A stretch of DNA of 64,000 bases from Desulfonauticus sp. (GCA_030950395.1 JAUZRP010000043.1:28674-92673), one strand, 5' to 3'. Positions 37,294 through 46,771 are shown, counted from the stretch's first letter. Notes: a model not told the origin generated them from the letters alone. Numbers and translations are program-made.

Positions 37294-39222
37294 ATGAAAA
37301 GAAACATTTATTTACAAACCCTAAGCATAGAGCAAGCCTTAGAAAAAGTACAACAGGCCCTTAAAAAAACCAGAGTAAAACTCCCCTCAGAGATTATCCC
37401 GGTGGAGCAAGCTCTTGGGAGAAAGTTAGCAAAGCCTATTTTTGCTAGATGTTCTTCTCCTACTTTTCATGCTGCAGCTATGGATGGCATTGCAGTAAAG
37501 GCAGAAAATACTTTTGGAGCAAGAGAAGGAAGTCCAAAATTTTTGCAAAAAAATAAAGATTTTATAGAGATTAATACGGGCAATCCCTTACCTTCGGGAT
37601 TTAATGCGGTTATCAAAATAGAAGACGTGCTCCAAGTGGACTCTAACACAGTAAGCATTGAAAGACCTGCTTTCCCCTGGCAACACGTGAGAAGAATAGG
37701 AGAAGATATAGTAGCCACAGAGCTTTTATTCCCTCAGGGACATGTGCTCAGTGCTTATGATCTAGGGGCCTTATTGAGCGCTGGCATTTTTGAAGTTAAA
37801 GTACAGGCCAGAGTGCGCGTAGGCATTATGCCCACAGGAGATGAAGTATTAGACTTTACTTTAAAACCCACCCCCCAACCAGGCCAAGTTATAGAGAGCA
37901 ATTCCCAGATGTTTGCCGCCCTTTTAACCCAATGGGGATGTGAACCAGTACGCGTCCCGCCTGTGCCCGACAACCCTGAGTTACTCTTAAAACGAGCTAA
38001 AGATCTTTTAAAAAACGTACAAATCTTAATCATCTGCGCTGGCTCTTCTGCAGGGAGCAAGGATTTTACTCGCTTGATTATGGAGAAACTAGGCCAAATA
38101 ATAGTCCATGGCATTAAAGCCATGCCAGGCAAACCTACTTTAGTGGGGCTAACTGATCAGGGACAAATACTTGTTGGCGCTCCAGGATATCCTGTAAGCG
38201 CCATTGTTTGTCTTGAATACCTGTTAAAACCTCTTATTTACTGCTTGAGAGGAGAAAGTGCACCAGAAGACGAGGCCATTGATGCCGTATTAAGCAAAAA
38301 TTTGCCTTCCAAACTAGGTATAAGAGAATTTGTACGTGTGGGAGTGGGTAAAGTAGGCAAACGATACGTGGCCGTGCCTTTACCAAGAGGGGCTGGTTTG
38401 GTAACGAGTTTGAGTAGAGCCACAGGCCTGTTGACTATTGCAGAACAAGAAGAAGGAATTCCAGAAGGGACAAAGATACGAGTCAGATTGTTCAAACCCA
38501 AACCAGAGATCGACAAAGCCATTATCGCCATTGGCAGTCACGACAATCTGCTAGACCTTTTAAAAGATGAATTAATGAACGGCGATAATCCCTTGTTTTT
38601 GTTTTCCAGCCATGTAGGGAGTCTTGGTGGATTACAGGCCATCAAAAAGAACTATGCCCATCTAGCCGGCACCCATCTTTTTGATCCCCAAACAGAAGAT
38701 TATAACTTTCCCTTTATCCAAAAAGTATTACCCAATGAAGACGTGGTTCTGATAAACCTAGCCATACGCAAACAAGGCCTTATTGTAGCCAGGGGCAATC
38801 CTAAAAACATTAAAAACTTAAAAGATCTGACCAGAAAAGACATTACCTTTATTAATCGCCAACAAGGAGCCGGCACAAGAATTTTATTAGATTATTATTT
38901 AAAAAAATTAAACATTCAGCCAGATCAGATCAAAGGTTATAAACAAGAAGAATTTACCCACATGGCCGTTGCAGTAAACGTTTTGACCGGCACTGCAGAT
39001 TGTGGTCTGGGCATTCTGGCTGCTGCCAAAGCACTAAATTTAGATTTTATTCCTCTAGTAGATGAGCGCTACGATCTTTTGATAAGACGAGAAATGTTGG
39101 AAGATAAACGTATAAAACGAATTTTAGAGATCATAACAAGCTCTCCATTTAAAGCCAGAGCAAAAGATTTGGGGGGATATGACCTTAGTTTAAGTGGAAA
39201 GATAATGCAGCCAAAAACATAA
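37294..39222 (+). CDS. moeA: MoeA-type molybdopterin molybdenumtransferase fused to a PBP-like substrate-binding domain
   Basis: The ATG at 37294 follows GGAG and gives 642 residues. Residues ~1-405 are MoeA: AMDGIAVKAENTFG, TGNPLPSGFNAVIKIEDV, GIMPTGDEVLDF, AGSSAGSKDFT, MPGKPTLVG and GYPVSAIVCLEYLLKPL. Residues ~410-642 form a periplasmic-binding-protein-like domain (SHDNLLDLLKDELM, GLIVARGNPKNIKNLKDL, RQQGAGTRILLDYYL, ADCGLGILAAAKAL) of the type linked to molybdate/tungstate sensing. It has no signal peptide, so it is cytoplasmic. Such fusions are known in anaerobes using tungsten or molybdenum enzymes. The 3' end overlaps the convergent cobS by 38 nt. Confidence 0.93.
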   Translation: MKRNIYLQTLSIEQALEKVQQALKKTRVKLPSEIIPVEQALGRKLAKPIFARCSSPTFHAAAMDGIAVKAENTFGAREGSPKFLQKNKDFIEINTGNPLPSGFNAVIKIEDVLQVDSNTVSIERPAFPWQHVRRIGEDIVATELLFPQGHVLSAYDLGALLSAGIFEVKVQARVRVGIMPTGDEVLDFTLKPTPQPGQVIESNSQMFAALLTQWGCEPVRVPPVPDNPELLLKRAKDLLKNVQILIICAGSSAGSKDFTRLIMEKLGQIIVHGIKAMPGKPTLVGLTDQGQILVGAPGYPVSAIVCLEYLLKPLIYCLRGESAPEDEAIDAVLSKNLPSKLGIREFVRVGVGKVGKRYVAVPLPRGAGLVTSLSRATGLLTIAEQEEGIPEGTKIRVRLFKPKPEIDKAIIAIGSHDNLLDLLKDELMNGDNPLFLFSSHVGSLGGLQAIKKNYAHLAGTHLFDPQTEDYNFPFIQKVLPNEDVVLINLAIRKQGLIVARGNPKNIKNLKDLTRKDITFINRQQGAGTRILLDYYLKKLNIQPDQIKGYKQEEFTHMAVAVNVLTGTADCGLGILAAAKALNLDFIPLVDERYDLLIRREMLEDKRIKRILEIITSSPFKARAKDLGGYDLSLSGKIMQPKT

Positions 39223-39931
39223 TTTCTCCCCATATAATAGATGCGCCCAAAAAATCACCATTGGCTCCATGATGTTTTTGGGCCAGGAAATAAAGATAAA
39301 ACAAGATGCCAAAATAAAAGAACAAGGCTTTTAGATATAAAAAGGGATCAAATAAAAAACTAATAAAGGCCAGACTAAATACCTGATTAAAAATTATTTT
39401 GTTTACAGAAATGGATTGGAAAAAATTTTGACCCAGTCCTTTTTTAGCGTACTTTTTTAGGACAAAGGTCGTAAGAGGCAACTGCCCCCTACTAAACACT
39501 ACCAACCCCAGCATAGTCTTAAAAAAAGGAGAATAGGCCAGCAAAGCCCATTGACTAAATAAGCCCATACAAACACCAATACAGCCAAAAACACCAATCC
39601 TACTGTCTTTTAACACCCTAAAAAAATCCTCTTGCTGGGCATTGCTTCCAATAGCATCTAATAAATCGGCAAAACCATCCCAATGAAAACACCTAGTGCA
39701 AATTAAGAGCAATCCCAAGGAGATTAGAGTTTTGATATTTGGAGGTAGAGGCAAAAGTAAAGGTAATCCGGCCAGGGTTCCTATAATTAGGGATACGGGA
39801 AACAAATAGAACCAGATATGCTCAAAAATGTGCTCAGATACTTTAGGAGCAGTGATGAGCAGAGAAAAAAAAGATAAAGTAAAGAGAAACTCCTGCCAAA
39901 AATTAGCTAGAATATTTTTTTTGTTCATCAA
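39185..39931 (-). CDS. cobS: Adenosylcobinamide-GDP ribazoletransferase CobS
   Basis: The 248-residue membrane protein has CTRCFHWDGFADLLDAIGSNAQQEDFFRVLKDSRIGVFGCIGVCMGLF, the CobS active region (DG.AD...DAI and KDSRIG.FG). Hydrophobic spans are at ~10-30, ~40-60, ~115-140 and ~180-210. It joins adenosylcobinamide-GDP to alpha-ribazole in the last steps of cobalamin synthesis. No other cob gene is near. It overlaps the SAM-hydrolase gene (29 nt) and the convergent moeA fusion (38 nt). Confidence 0.92.
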   Translation of the reverse strand: MMNKKNILANFWQEFLFTLSFFSLLITAPKVSEHIFEHIWFYLFPVSLIIGTLAGLPLLLPLPPNIKTLISLGLLLICTRCFHWDGFADLLDAIGSNAQQEDFFRVLKDSRIGVFGCIGVCMGLFSQWALLAYSPFFKTMLGLVVFSRGQLPLTTFVLKKYAKKGLGQNFFQSISVNKIIFNQVFSLAFISFLFDPFLYLKALFFYFGILFYLYFLAQKHHGANGDFLGASIIWGEIMFLAALSFHLN

Positions 39932-40703
39932 AATAAATAGTTACTTTTGAGCCAGAACTTAACTGAAGTAAGTTAGAGCAGCTTTTTTGCTTCAAACACA
40001 GTTCTAAAAAGCCATGACTACCATAAAGCAGGCCTACTGCTCCCTCTTCTAAATCAGAATAGGTCTCAATTACTTTTAAAGGGTAGTCCTGAACCACCCC
40101 CTTTTGAGCCAATTTTAAATTAAGCTGATTATTTTTGACATTTAAAATAACATTGCCAAACTTATCCACATAACACACTCTGGCCTCTATTGCCTGGGCA
40201 CTTATTTTGGGGCAGGGAAAATTTAATAGCTTTAGCTCTGAAACATTTATCCTTTGCCAATAAATTTCTTCAGGGCAGGGATTTACACTTAATCTGGCTG
40301 CTAAAGGAGCAAAAATATCTCTGCCGTGAAACGTACTACTCACCCTGAAAAAAGGATTTTCTTTTAAAAAGAACAACTCGTTAATTTTACCTTCCCAGAC
40401 AAAAAAACTTAATAGTCCATTGTCCGGAGCAAGAAACCAGTAATCCCCTACTCTGGCCAGAACAATATGTCTTCTAGTCCCCACCCCAGGGTCAATAACA
40501 GCCACAAAAATAGTACCTTTGGGCAAATAAACATAACAAGTGTATAAACAAAAAGCTCCTGCCAAAACGTCAAACGAGGGAATATGATGAGTAATGTCTA
40601 TAATTTTTACTTCTGGATTAAGGGAAAATATCTTTCCCTTTACCTCAGCCACATAAGGGTCTTTATCCCCAAAGTCTGTAAGTAAGGCAATAAAATTAGA
40701 CAC
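39903..40703 (-). CDS. SAM hydrolase / DUF62-family protein
   Basis: The 266-residue protein has the family motifs IALLTDFGDKDPYVAEVKGKIF, IDITHHIPSFDVLAGAFCL, FVAVIDPGVGTRRHI, LAPDNGLLSFF and SSTFHGRDIFAPLAA. These match the SAM-dependent chlorinase/fluorinase superfamily. Most genomic members act as SAM hydrolases (SAM hydroxide adenosyltransferase) giving adenosine and methionine. The halogenase-specific identity is unlikely here. It overlaps cobS by 29 nt. The reason for pairing is not obvious. Confidence 0.92.
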   Translation of the reverse strand: MSNFIALLTDFGDKDPYVAEVKGKIFSLNPEVKIIDITHHIPSFDVLAGAFCLYTCYVYLPKGTIFVAVIDPGVGTRRHIVLARVGDYWFLAPDNGLLSFFVWEGKINELFFLKENPFFRVSSTFHGRDIFAPLAARLSVNPCPEEIYWQRINVSELKLLNFPCPKISAQAIEARVCYVDKFGNVILNVKNNQLNLKLAQKGVVQDYPLKVIETYSDLEEGAVGLLYGSHGFLELCLKQKSCSNLLQLSSGSKVTIYFDEQKKYSS

Positions 40704-40797
40704 CTTTCACCTAAAACTGTGTAAAATTTTCCTATTATTTTTTAGTTTTTATCCCTAACGCTGTTACAAATCCAAATTCTCGTTTCCCAAACTACTA

Positions 40798-41661
40798 TTA
40801 ATATAGTTTCCGTTTAGAAAATCCCTTTCCCAATACATTTAAAGTGTTTCCTTCTATAACAAAGGCTTGAGGATCTTGACTAAAAATAATCTCTTCTAAT
40901 CTTTTCAATTGAATACTATCTACAACAGTTAAAATAAGTTTTTTATCTTCATGCCTAAAAGCTCCCTGTCCATATAAATAAGTAGCTCCTCTATGAAGAC
41001 GATCACTTATCTCTTGAACAATTCGTTCTGGATTATTAGCAATGATAATCACCATCTTACGTTGACTAAAAAGACCTAAAAAATATTCTCCCACAAAAGA
41101 AGCAATGCCTATAGCCATAAGAGAATATAAAATAAGATCAAGGGATATTATTTTTAACCCAAAACAAAAAATAACGAGGGTTAAAAAAAAGTTTGTCTGT
41201 CCAATACGCAAATTAAATTTGTTATACAGGATAATAGCAATAATATCAGTTCCGCCAATAGATCCTAAACTACGGTACGAAAGTCCAAGTCCAGCTCCCA
41301 AAAGACAACCAAATGCTATCGTAGCCAGAAAAACGTCTTTGATAACTATATTCAAATTAATAAGATACAAAAATGCAGAAGTAATAACCATACCATACAG
41401 ACTATATAAAAAAAATCTCCTGCTTACATAGATATAACCTAAAATAAAAATAGGTATATTTAGGGTAAAGAAAATATAGGATACTTTTAACTGAGGATAT
41501 AAGTAATGTAAAATTAGGGCTAAACCAGAAACTCCCCCAGAGATAAGGTGATGATGGATGGCAATACCTTTTACGGAAATGGCAATAAGCAAAGCAGATA
41601 TAGTCAATAAAATCAAATTCCACCAGACAGTATAAGTGAAAGAGGAAACTCTTTTGTTCAT
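40798..41661 (-). CDS. YitT family membrane protein (DUF161/DUF2179)
   Basis: The 287-residue protein has five to six membrane spans in the first ~205 residues, with GLALILHYLYPQLKVSYIFFTLNIPIFILGY, GCLLGAGLGLSYRSLGSIGGTDIIAIIL and KFNLRIGQTNFFL. It ends in a soluble DUF2179 domain (RKMVIIIANNPERIVQEISDRLHRGATYLYGQGAF). This is the YitT layout; transported substrate is not established. It is monocistronic. Confidence 0.93.
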   Translation of the reverse strand: MNKRVSSFTYTVWWNLILLTISALLIAISVKGIAIHHHLISGGVSGLALILHYLYPQLKVSYIFFTLNIPIFILGYIYVSRRFFLYSLYGMVITSAFLYLINLNIVIKDVFLATIAFGCLLGAGLGLSYRSLGSIGGTDIIAIILYNKFNLRIGQTNFFLTLVIFCFGLKIISLDLILYSLMAIGIASFVGEYFLGLFSQRKMVIIIANNPERIVQEISDRLHRGATYLYGQGAFRHEDKKLILTVVDSIQLKRLEEIIFSQDPQAFVIEGNTLNVLGKGFSKRKLY

Positions 41662-42007
41662 AATAGCAAATTGTACTTAAAAGCAATAATATTAATTTTT
41701 ATAAAAAATGACTGAGTGTTCGCATGCTAAAATTTCTAAATATTAAAAATTAAAATTTTCTTTAGTCGTCTTTCTTCTAGTCACCACCAGACAATGCCCC
41801 AGACTACTCCAAAACACTATAAATCATCACAAGCTTACCAACTTGAAGTTGAGGCCGTTCAAAAAAAACAATTAAACGTGAAGAAACCAAAACGTAGGGG
41901 TAATTCATGAATTACCCCTACACAAAATATCGTGTCTAAAAAATATACTCAAGACATTGTACTGCAAGGTCTGTAAATAAGCCGATATTTTCTCAACACT
42001 CTCTCAC
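41662..42007. other. Non-coding gap with a perfect GTAGGGG palindrome at 41,894-41,921
   Basis: This 346-nt gap between yitT and argD (both minus-strand, so it holds yitT's upstream promoter region) has no credible ORF. GTAGGGGTAATTCA/TGAATTACCCCTAC is a perfect 28-bp palindrome, with inner arms different from the 32,176 copy but still self-complementary. The rest is AT-rich. Confidence 0.75.
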
Positions 42008-43204
42008 TTAAAGTTTAGACAAAATATTTTTTAAAGTGTGAGTAAATTTTTGAACTGCATCCTCATCAAGAATAAGAGGTGGAAGCAGGCGAAGGACCTT
42101 ATCTTGAGTCAGATTAGTAATAAAACCCTGCTCTAAAAGTTTGGTCCAAACTCGTTTGGGATCTTGTTTTAATTCCACTCCAAGCATAAGTCCTTGTCCT
42201 CTTACTTCAGCAATTAGCTCAGGAAAGTTCTCCTGAAGGCCAAGCAACTCTTTTTTTAAATAAGCACCTCTAGTTTGGGCCCGCTCCAGAAGACGGTCTT
42301 GCTCAAGGATTTCTAAGACCTTGGAAGCCACCTTGCAAGCCAAAGGATTGCCCCCAAAAGTACTGCCGTGACTACCAGGCGCCATGGCCTGAGCTAACTT
42401 CTCTTTAGCCATAACAGCTCCAATAGGCAATCCATTGCCAAGCCCCTTGGCCAGTGTAATAATATCAGGATCCAAACCATAGTGAGTGTGGGCAAAAAAT
42501 TCTCCGGTCCTTCCCATACCTGTTTGAATTTCATCTACAATGAGCAACAAATCATGCTTTGCACAAAGGTGTTTTATGGTTTGGACGAAGTCAGAATTCA
42601 CAGGAACAATCCCACCTTCTCCCTGAATTACTTCTAACATTATGGCTGCTGTTTCCTGACCAATACTCTGCCTAAGAACATCTGAATTATTAAAAGGCAA
42701 AATCTTAAAACCAGGCACTAAGGGTTCAAAACCTTGTTTTATCTTGTCCTGGCCAGTAGCAGTTAGGGTAGCTAAGGTTCTGCCGTGAAAAGAATTGGAA
42801 AAGGTAATAATTTCAAAACGATTTTCTTTCTTTGCTTCTCGAAAATAGCGACGCACCAACTTAATGGCCCCTTCGTTGGCTTCTGCCCCTGAATTACAAA
42901 AAAACACTTTGTTCTGCGGAGCAAACCGTAAAAGTTTTTGAGCCAATTCTAGTTGCTCTTCTTGAAAAAAAAGATTGCTTACATGAAGCAACTTTTGGGC
43001 CTGCTCACAAATGGTTTTGGAAATCTGGGGATGATTGTGCCCCAAAATACAAACCGCTATACCACTTAAAAAATCATAATACTTTTTGCCAGTTGCATCG
43101 TACAAAAAATATCCTTGTCCTTTGCAAATAGCCAAAGGATAACGGTTGTAAGTAGGGAAAAGACATCGCTCTTCCTGTTTTTGAAAGTCTTTTAAATCTG
43201 TCAT
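42008..43204 (-). CDS. argD: Acetylornithine aminotransferase
   Basis: The 398-residue class III PLP aminotransferase has YDFLSGIAVCILGHNHP, FFCNSGAEANEGAIKLVRRYF, SFHGRTLATLTATGQ, LLIVDEIQTGMGRTGEFFAHTHYG and TLAKGLGNGLPIGAVMA, where the lysine binds PLP. HGSTFGGNPLACKVA is typical of ArgD. It converts N-acetylglutamate semialdehyde to N-acetylornithine. It may also serve as the succinyldiaminopimelate aminotransferase. It follows dut by 33 nt. Confidence 0.93.
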   Translation of the reverse strand: MTDLKDFQKQEERCLFPTYNRYPLAICKGQGYFLYDATGKKYYDFLSGIAVCILGHNHPQISKTICEQAQKLLHVSNLFFQEEQLELAQKLLRFAPQNKVFFCNSGAEANEGAIKLVRRYFREAKKENRFEIITFSNSFHGRTLATLTATGQDKIKQGFEPLVPGFKILPFNNSDVLRQSIGQETAAIMLEVIQGEGGIVPVNSDFVQTIKHLCAKHDLLLIVDEIQTGMGRTGEFFAHTHYGLDPDIITLAKGLGNGLPIGAVMAKEKLAQAMAPGSHGSTFGGNPLACKVASKVLEILEQDRLLERAQTRGAYLKKELLGLQENFPELIAEVRGQGLMLGVELKQDPKRVWTKLLEQGFITNLTQDKVLRLLPPLILDEDAVQKFTHTLKNILSKL

Positions 43205-43237
43205 TTAAAATTCCCCTGTAATTTTGACCTGTTTAAG

Positions 43238-43708
43238 CTAAAAATTACCAGTATGGCCAAAACCGCCATCTCCTCTTTTGGTAGGAGAAAGGACATCTGA
43301 AGGAAGAAGGTTGGCCTTAAAAAAAGGCATAAAAACCAACTGAGCAATACGTTCACCAGGACTAATGGTATAGATTTTGGAGCTAAGATTAAATAAAGAG
43401 ACCAAAATCTCCCCTCTATAATCAGGATCTACGACCCCTACTCCCTGAGTCACCACAATGCCCTGTTTGGTGCCAAGGCCACTTCTAGAAAAAATAAAAC
43501 CGGCCACACAAGGATTGGTTATTTCTAGGGCAATACCTGTAGGAATTTTTTGCTTTTCTTGAGGTTGAATGGATATGGGCTGGTCAATACAAGCTCTTAG
43601 ATCCAAACCTGCAGAGTGCTTAGTGGCATAGTTAAAATTTTCTGACTTACACAAAGGGGATAAAAACTTTACCTTCACTAAAAGTTCCTGACCATAACTT
43701 ATAGACAA
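43238..43708 (-). CDS. dut: Deoxyuridine 5'-triphosphate nucleotidohydrolase
   Basis: The 156-residue protein carries the dUTPase motifs in order: SAGLDLRA (1), FIFSRSGLGTKQGIVV (2), QGVGVVDPDYRGEI (3, catalytic Asp), PGERIAQLVF (4) and GDGGFGHTG (5, usually GGFGSTG). It hydrolyses dUTP to dUMP, keeping uracil out of DNA. AGGAGG lies 9 nt before the ATG. It is divergent from tlyA. Confidence 0.95.
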   Translation of the reverse strand: MSISYGQELLVKVKFLSPLCKSENFNYATKHSAGLDLRACIDQPISIQPQEKQKIPTGIALEITNPCVAGFIFSRSGLGTKQGIVVTQGVGVVDPDYRGEILVSLFNLSSKIYTISPGERIAQLVFMPFFKANLLPSDVLSPTKRGDGGFGHTGNF

Positions 43709-43832
43709 ATGCTTCCTCCTGACTTAAGTTAAGTAAATACGGTTTTAGGTTATTCCAGCCCAGAAGGCAAGATTTTACTAAAGACTGCCCGAAAACAGAG
43801 TATAACCCCAGAATTGAAGAAAACTTCTTCTT

Positions 43833-44573
43833 ATGGCCAAAAAAAGAGCAGATCAACTTTTAGTGGAAAATGGATTTTTTGCTTCCAGAGAAAAGGCCAA
43901 ACGCCACATCATGGCAGGACTTGTCTTTTATTTGCAAGGCAATAGCTGGCACAGAGTATCCAAGCCCGGGGCCTTGTATCCGCCAGATACCAGATTTCAA
44001 GTTAAAGAAGTAGATCGTTTTGTGAGCAGAGGAGGCTACAAACTATTAACAGCCATTGAACATTTTCATCTGGACATAAAAAATAAAATCTGTCTGGACG
44101 TTGGGGCTTCTACGGGTGGCTTTACAGACTGTTTGCTCCAACACGGAGCAAACAAAGTATATGCCCTTGATGTTGGTTTTGGGCAGCTAGACTGGAAACT
44201 CAGAAATGATTCCCGAGTAATAAATCTAGAAAATATAAATATTCGTCAGGCTACTCCAGATACCATTCCCGAACCAGTGGACTTGATTACGATAGATTGT
44301 TCTTTTATTTCTTTAAAGTTAGTGTTGCCCGCGTGTTTGCAATTTTTAAAACCCAGGGGAGAAATAATTGCTCTGGTAAAACCTCAATTTGAAGTGGGTA
44401 AAGGACAGACTTCAAAAGGTATTGTCAAATCCGAAGAAAAAAGAAAACAAGTTTTAACCAATTTAAAACACTTTGTCTCTACAGAACTCTGTTTACAGTG
44501 GCAAGGGTGTGTGGCCTCCAAGATAAAAGGCACAAAAGGTAATCAAGAGTATCTGGTCTATTTAACCAGATAG
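43833..44573 (+). CDS. tlyA: TlyA family rRNA 2'-O-methyltransferase
   Basis: The 246-residue product has an N-terminal S4 RNA-binding domain (KKRADQLLVENGFFASREKAKRHIMAGLV). A Rossmann methyltransferase domain follows: DVGASTGGFTDCLLQHGANKVYALDVGFGQLDWKLR, then ITIDCSFISLKLVLPA and LVKPQFEVGK. TlyA proteins methylate 16S/23S rRNA ribose and were first named hemolysins. It begins the tlyA-trmH-aroK-aroC plus-strand run. Confidence 0.94.
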   Translation: MAKKRADQLLVENGFFASREKAKRHIMAGLVFYLQGNSWHRVSKPGALYPPDTRFQVKEVDRFVSRGGYKLLTAIEHFHLDIKNKICLDVGASTGGFTDCLLQHGANKVYALDVGFGQLDWKLRNDSRVINLENINIRQATPDTIPEPVDLITIDCSFISLKLVLPACLQFLKPRGEIIALVKPQFEVGKGQTSKGIVKSEEKRKQVLTNLKHFVSTELCLQWQGCVASKIKGTKGNQEYLVYLTR

Positions 44574-44585
44574 GAGGAAATAAGG

Positions 44586-45185
44586 GTGTCCAAAGTTTGG
44601 GATATGTTGACTAAAGAACGGCAACAAAAAATTCGCCAAGTCTTAAGATGCCGCCAAAAGACTTTGACTCTGGTCTTAAATAACATTCACGATCCTCACA
44701 ATGTGTCTGCTATCTTACGTAGTTGTGATGCCTTTGGCGTGCCAGAAGTGCATCTATTATATACCCAAGAACAATTCCCTGTCTTGGGAAAAAAAAGCTC
44801 GGCTTCAGCCAAAAAATGGGTAGAGTGTAAGCGGCACAGAAGTGCTCAAGAATTAGTCACCTCTTTAAAGGCAAGAGGATTTTATCTAGCCAGAACAGGC
44901 TTTTCTAGCACGGCCCAAAACATTATAAACTGGGATTTTACCAGACCCACGGCAGTTATTTTAGGGAATGAACACAGAGGAATAGAAGAAGAGCTTTGTG
45001 CTTTGGTTGAGGATGAAATTTACATTCCCATGTACGGCATGGTGCAAAGTTTCAACGTATCTGTAGCCGCAGCTATTATCTTGTACGAAGCTTGGAGACA
45101 ACGCCAGGCCCAAGGTATGTATTCTGAACCAAGTTATAGTAACGAAGAATTAAAAAAAATGGAGTTAGAATGGGCAAGCAAGTAA
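44586..45185 (+). CDS. trmH: TrmH-type tRNA (guanosine-18-2'-O-)-methyltransferase
   Basis: The 199-residue SPOUT protein has LVLNNIHDPHNVSAILRSCDAFGVPEVHLLY, KARGFYLARTGFS, AVILGNEHRGIEEE and IPMYGMVQSFNVSVAAAIILYEAWRQR. The last three form the knotted SAM site. The WECKRHR-like stretch fits TrmH (Gm18) and not the 23S RlmB. The GTG at 44586 follows GGAGG by 8 nt; an in-frame ATG at 44601 is an alternative start. It overlaps aroK by 16 nt. Confidence 0.9.
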   Translation: MSKVWDMLTKERQQKIRQVLRCRQKTLTLVLNNIHDPHNVSAILRSCDAFGVPEVHLLYTQEQFPVLGKKSSASAKKWVECKRHRSAQELVTSLKARGFYLARTGFSSTAQNIINWDFTRPTAVILGNEHRGIEEELCALVEDEIYIPMYGMVQSFNVSVAAAIILYEAWRQRQAQGMYSEPSYSNEELKKMELEWASK

Positions 45186-45703
45186 AAAATATCTACTTGA
45201 TAGGTCCAAGAGCATCTGGCAAAACTACTATTGGCAAATTGCTGGCACGTAAAATAAATTTTAATTTTTTAGATACAGATGAACTAATAGTTCAAAAATT
45301 CGGTAAAACCATTCAAGAGTTGGTCCAAAACAGAGGCTGGACTTATTTTAGAGAGCAAGAACAAAAAATACTCCTTGAACTAGGCTCTAAAAATTCTTGC
45401 GTTATTGCCACTGGTGGTGGCATAGTCGTAACTCCAGCAGCAAAAATTTTTTTACGATCTCAGGATTATACTTTTTATTTAAAAATAAGTCCCACTACGG
45501 CCCTAAAAAGACTATCTGCTAATCAAAACCAAAAAATGCGACCAGCGCTAACAGACTTAGATTGGGAAAAAGAGGTAAAAATAATTATGCAAGAAAGGGA
45601 AAGTCTATACCAGGAATGTGCCAAATACGTTTTGGATGCAGAACAACCCAAAGAAAACATTGTGCAAAAAATTATAGAGGAAATAAGCAATGAGCGGAGA
45701 TAG
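45170..45703 (+). CDS. aroK: Shikimate kinase
   Basis: The 177-residue kinase has the P-loop IGPRASGKTTIGKLLARKINF, DTDELIVQKFGKTIQELV, FREQEQKILLEL, ATGGGIVV (shikimate-binding) and the RPAL lid (MRPALTD). It phosphorylates shikimate with ATP. It overlaps trmH (16 nt) and aroC (14 nt), so translation is probably coupled. Confidence 0.95.
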   Translation: MGKQVKNIYLIGPRASGKTTIGKLLARKINFNFLDTDELIVQKFGKTIQELVQNRGWTYFREQEQKILLELGSKNSCVIATGGGIVVTPAAKIFLRSQDYTFYLKISPTTALKRLSANQNQKMRPALTDLDWEKEVKIIMQERESLYQECAKYVLDAEQPKENIVQKIIEEISNERR

Positions 45704-46745
45704 TTTTGGCAAAATCTTTGTTTTAACGACCTTTGGAGAGTCTCACGGACCAGGCCTTGGCGGAGTTGTGCAGGGCTGTCCCAGTGGAGTGCCTTTGACT
45801 GAAGAGTTTATTCAAACCTATTTAGACAAAAGAAAACCAGGCCAGGGGACCAGCTCTACCAAAAGAAAAGAACCAGATCGGGTGAAATTGTTGTCAGGAG
45901 TCTTTGAAGGACGGACCACAGGCACGGCCATTGGTTTTTTTATAGCCAATCAAGATGCCCGTTCCAAAGATTACTCTCACCTAAAAGAAATTTACAGGCC
46001 GGGACATGCGGATTTTAGCTATGAAAAAAAATATGGTTTCAGAGACTATCGTGGTGGGGGCAGATCTTCTGGCAGGGAAACAGTTTCCAGGGTAGTAGGG
46101 GGGAGCATTGCCAGAGCTTTTTTAAACACGTTAAACATCCAGGTAAAAGCCTATACACTGGAGCTAGGCGGAATACGGGCCCAAAAATTAAACCTAACCA
46201 ATCTAGAAAACAGACCATTTTTTGCTGCTGATCCAGAGGTTATTCCGCTCTGGGAAGAAAAGATAAAACAAGTAAAAGTCCAAGGAGATACCCTGGGAGG
46301 CATTGTAGAAATCAGAGCTTATAACGTGCCTGCAGGACTGGGAGAGCCTGTATTTGACAAATTAGATGCCCGACTGGCTTACGCCCTAATGGGAGTTGGA
46401 GCAGTAAAAGGAGTGGAAATAGGCAGTGGATTTGAAGCTGCTCAAAAATTAGGCAGTGAAAATAACGATATTTTAACCCCAGATGGATTTATCACTAATA
46501 ATGCAGGCGGTATATTAGGAGGAGTATCTTCTGGTCAAGACATAGTGGCACGAGTTGCAGTAAAGCCCATACCTTCTTTGGCCAAAAAGCAAAAAACCAT
46601 AAATAGAGAAGCCAAAGAAGTAGAGTTCTCTACAGGAGGAAGGCACGACATCTGCGCTATCCCCCGAATCGTGCCAGTACTAGAGGCTATGGTGCTCTTG
46701 GTTTTGGCCGATTTTGTGCTTTTACAAAGAAGATTTAAAGCATGA
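45690..46745 (+). CDS. aroC: Chorismate synthase
   Basis: The 351-residue FMN-dependent lyase has TTFGESHGPGLGGVVQGCPSGVPL, RKPGQGTSSTKRKEPDRVKLLSG, RPGHADFSYEKKYGFRDYRGGGRSSGRETVSRV and GFITNNAGGILGGVSSG. Late there is the TGGRHDICAIPRIVPV stretch. It makes chorismate from EPSP. The gene ends the run and is followed by a compact hairpin. Confidence 0.97.
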   Translation: MSGDSFGKIFVLTTFGESHGPGLGGVVQGCPSGVPLTEEFIQTYLDKRKPGQGTSSTKRKEPDRVKLLSGVFEGRTTGTAIGFFIANQDARSKDYSHLKEIYRPGHADFSYEKKYGFRDYRGGGRSSGRETVSRVVGGSIARAFLNTLNIQVKAYTLELGGIRAQKLNLTNLENRPFFAADPEVIPLWEEKIKQVKVQGDTLGGIVEIRAYNVPAGLGEPVFDKLDARLAYALMGVGAVKGVEIGSGFEAAQKLGSENNDILTPDGFITNNAGGILGGVSSGQDIVARVAVKPIPSLAKKQKTINREAKEVEFSTGGRHDICAIPRIVPVLEAMVLLVLADFVLLQRRFKA

Positions 46746-46756
46746 TCAATTAACCT

Positions 46757-46771
46757 GCCTGCATAGCAGGC
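46757..46771 (+). terminator. Terminator after aroC
   Basis: GCCTGC and GCAGGC pair around ATA, 11 nt past the aroC stop, followed by TATATTTT. It is a compact rho-independent-type terminator with a weak U-tract. Confidence 0.65.

Noticed and set aside
39903..40703. SAM-dependent fluorinase or chlorinase
   Set aside because: Only family-level motifs are seen. Most such genes encode SAM hydrolases and no halogenation context exists.
41105..41431. 108-codon plus-strand ORF in yitT
   Set aside because: Antisense to membrane-spanning codons of a confident gene, no family match.
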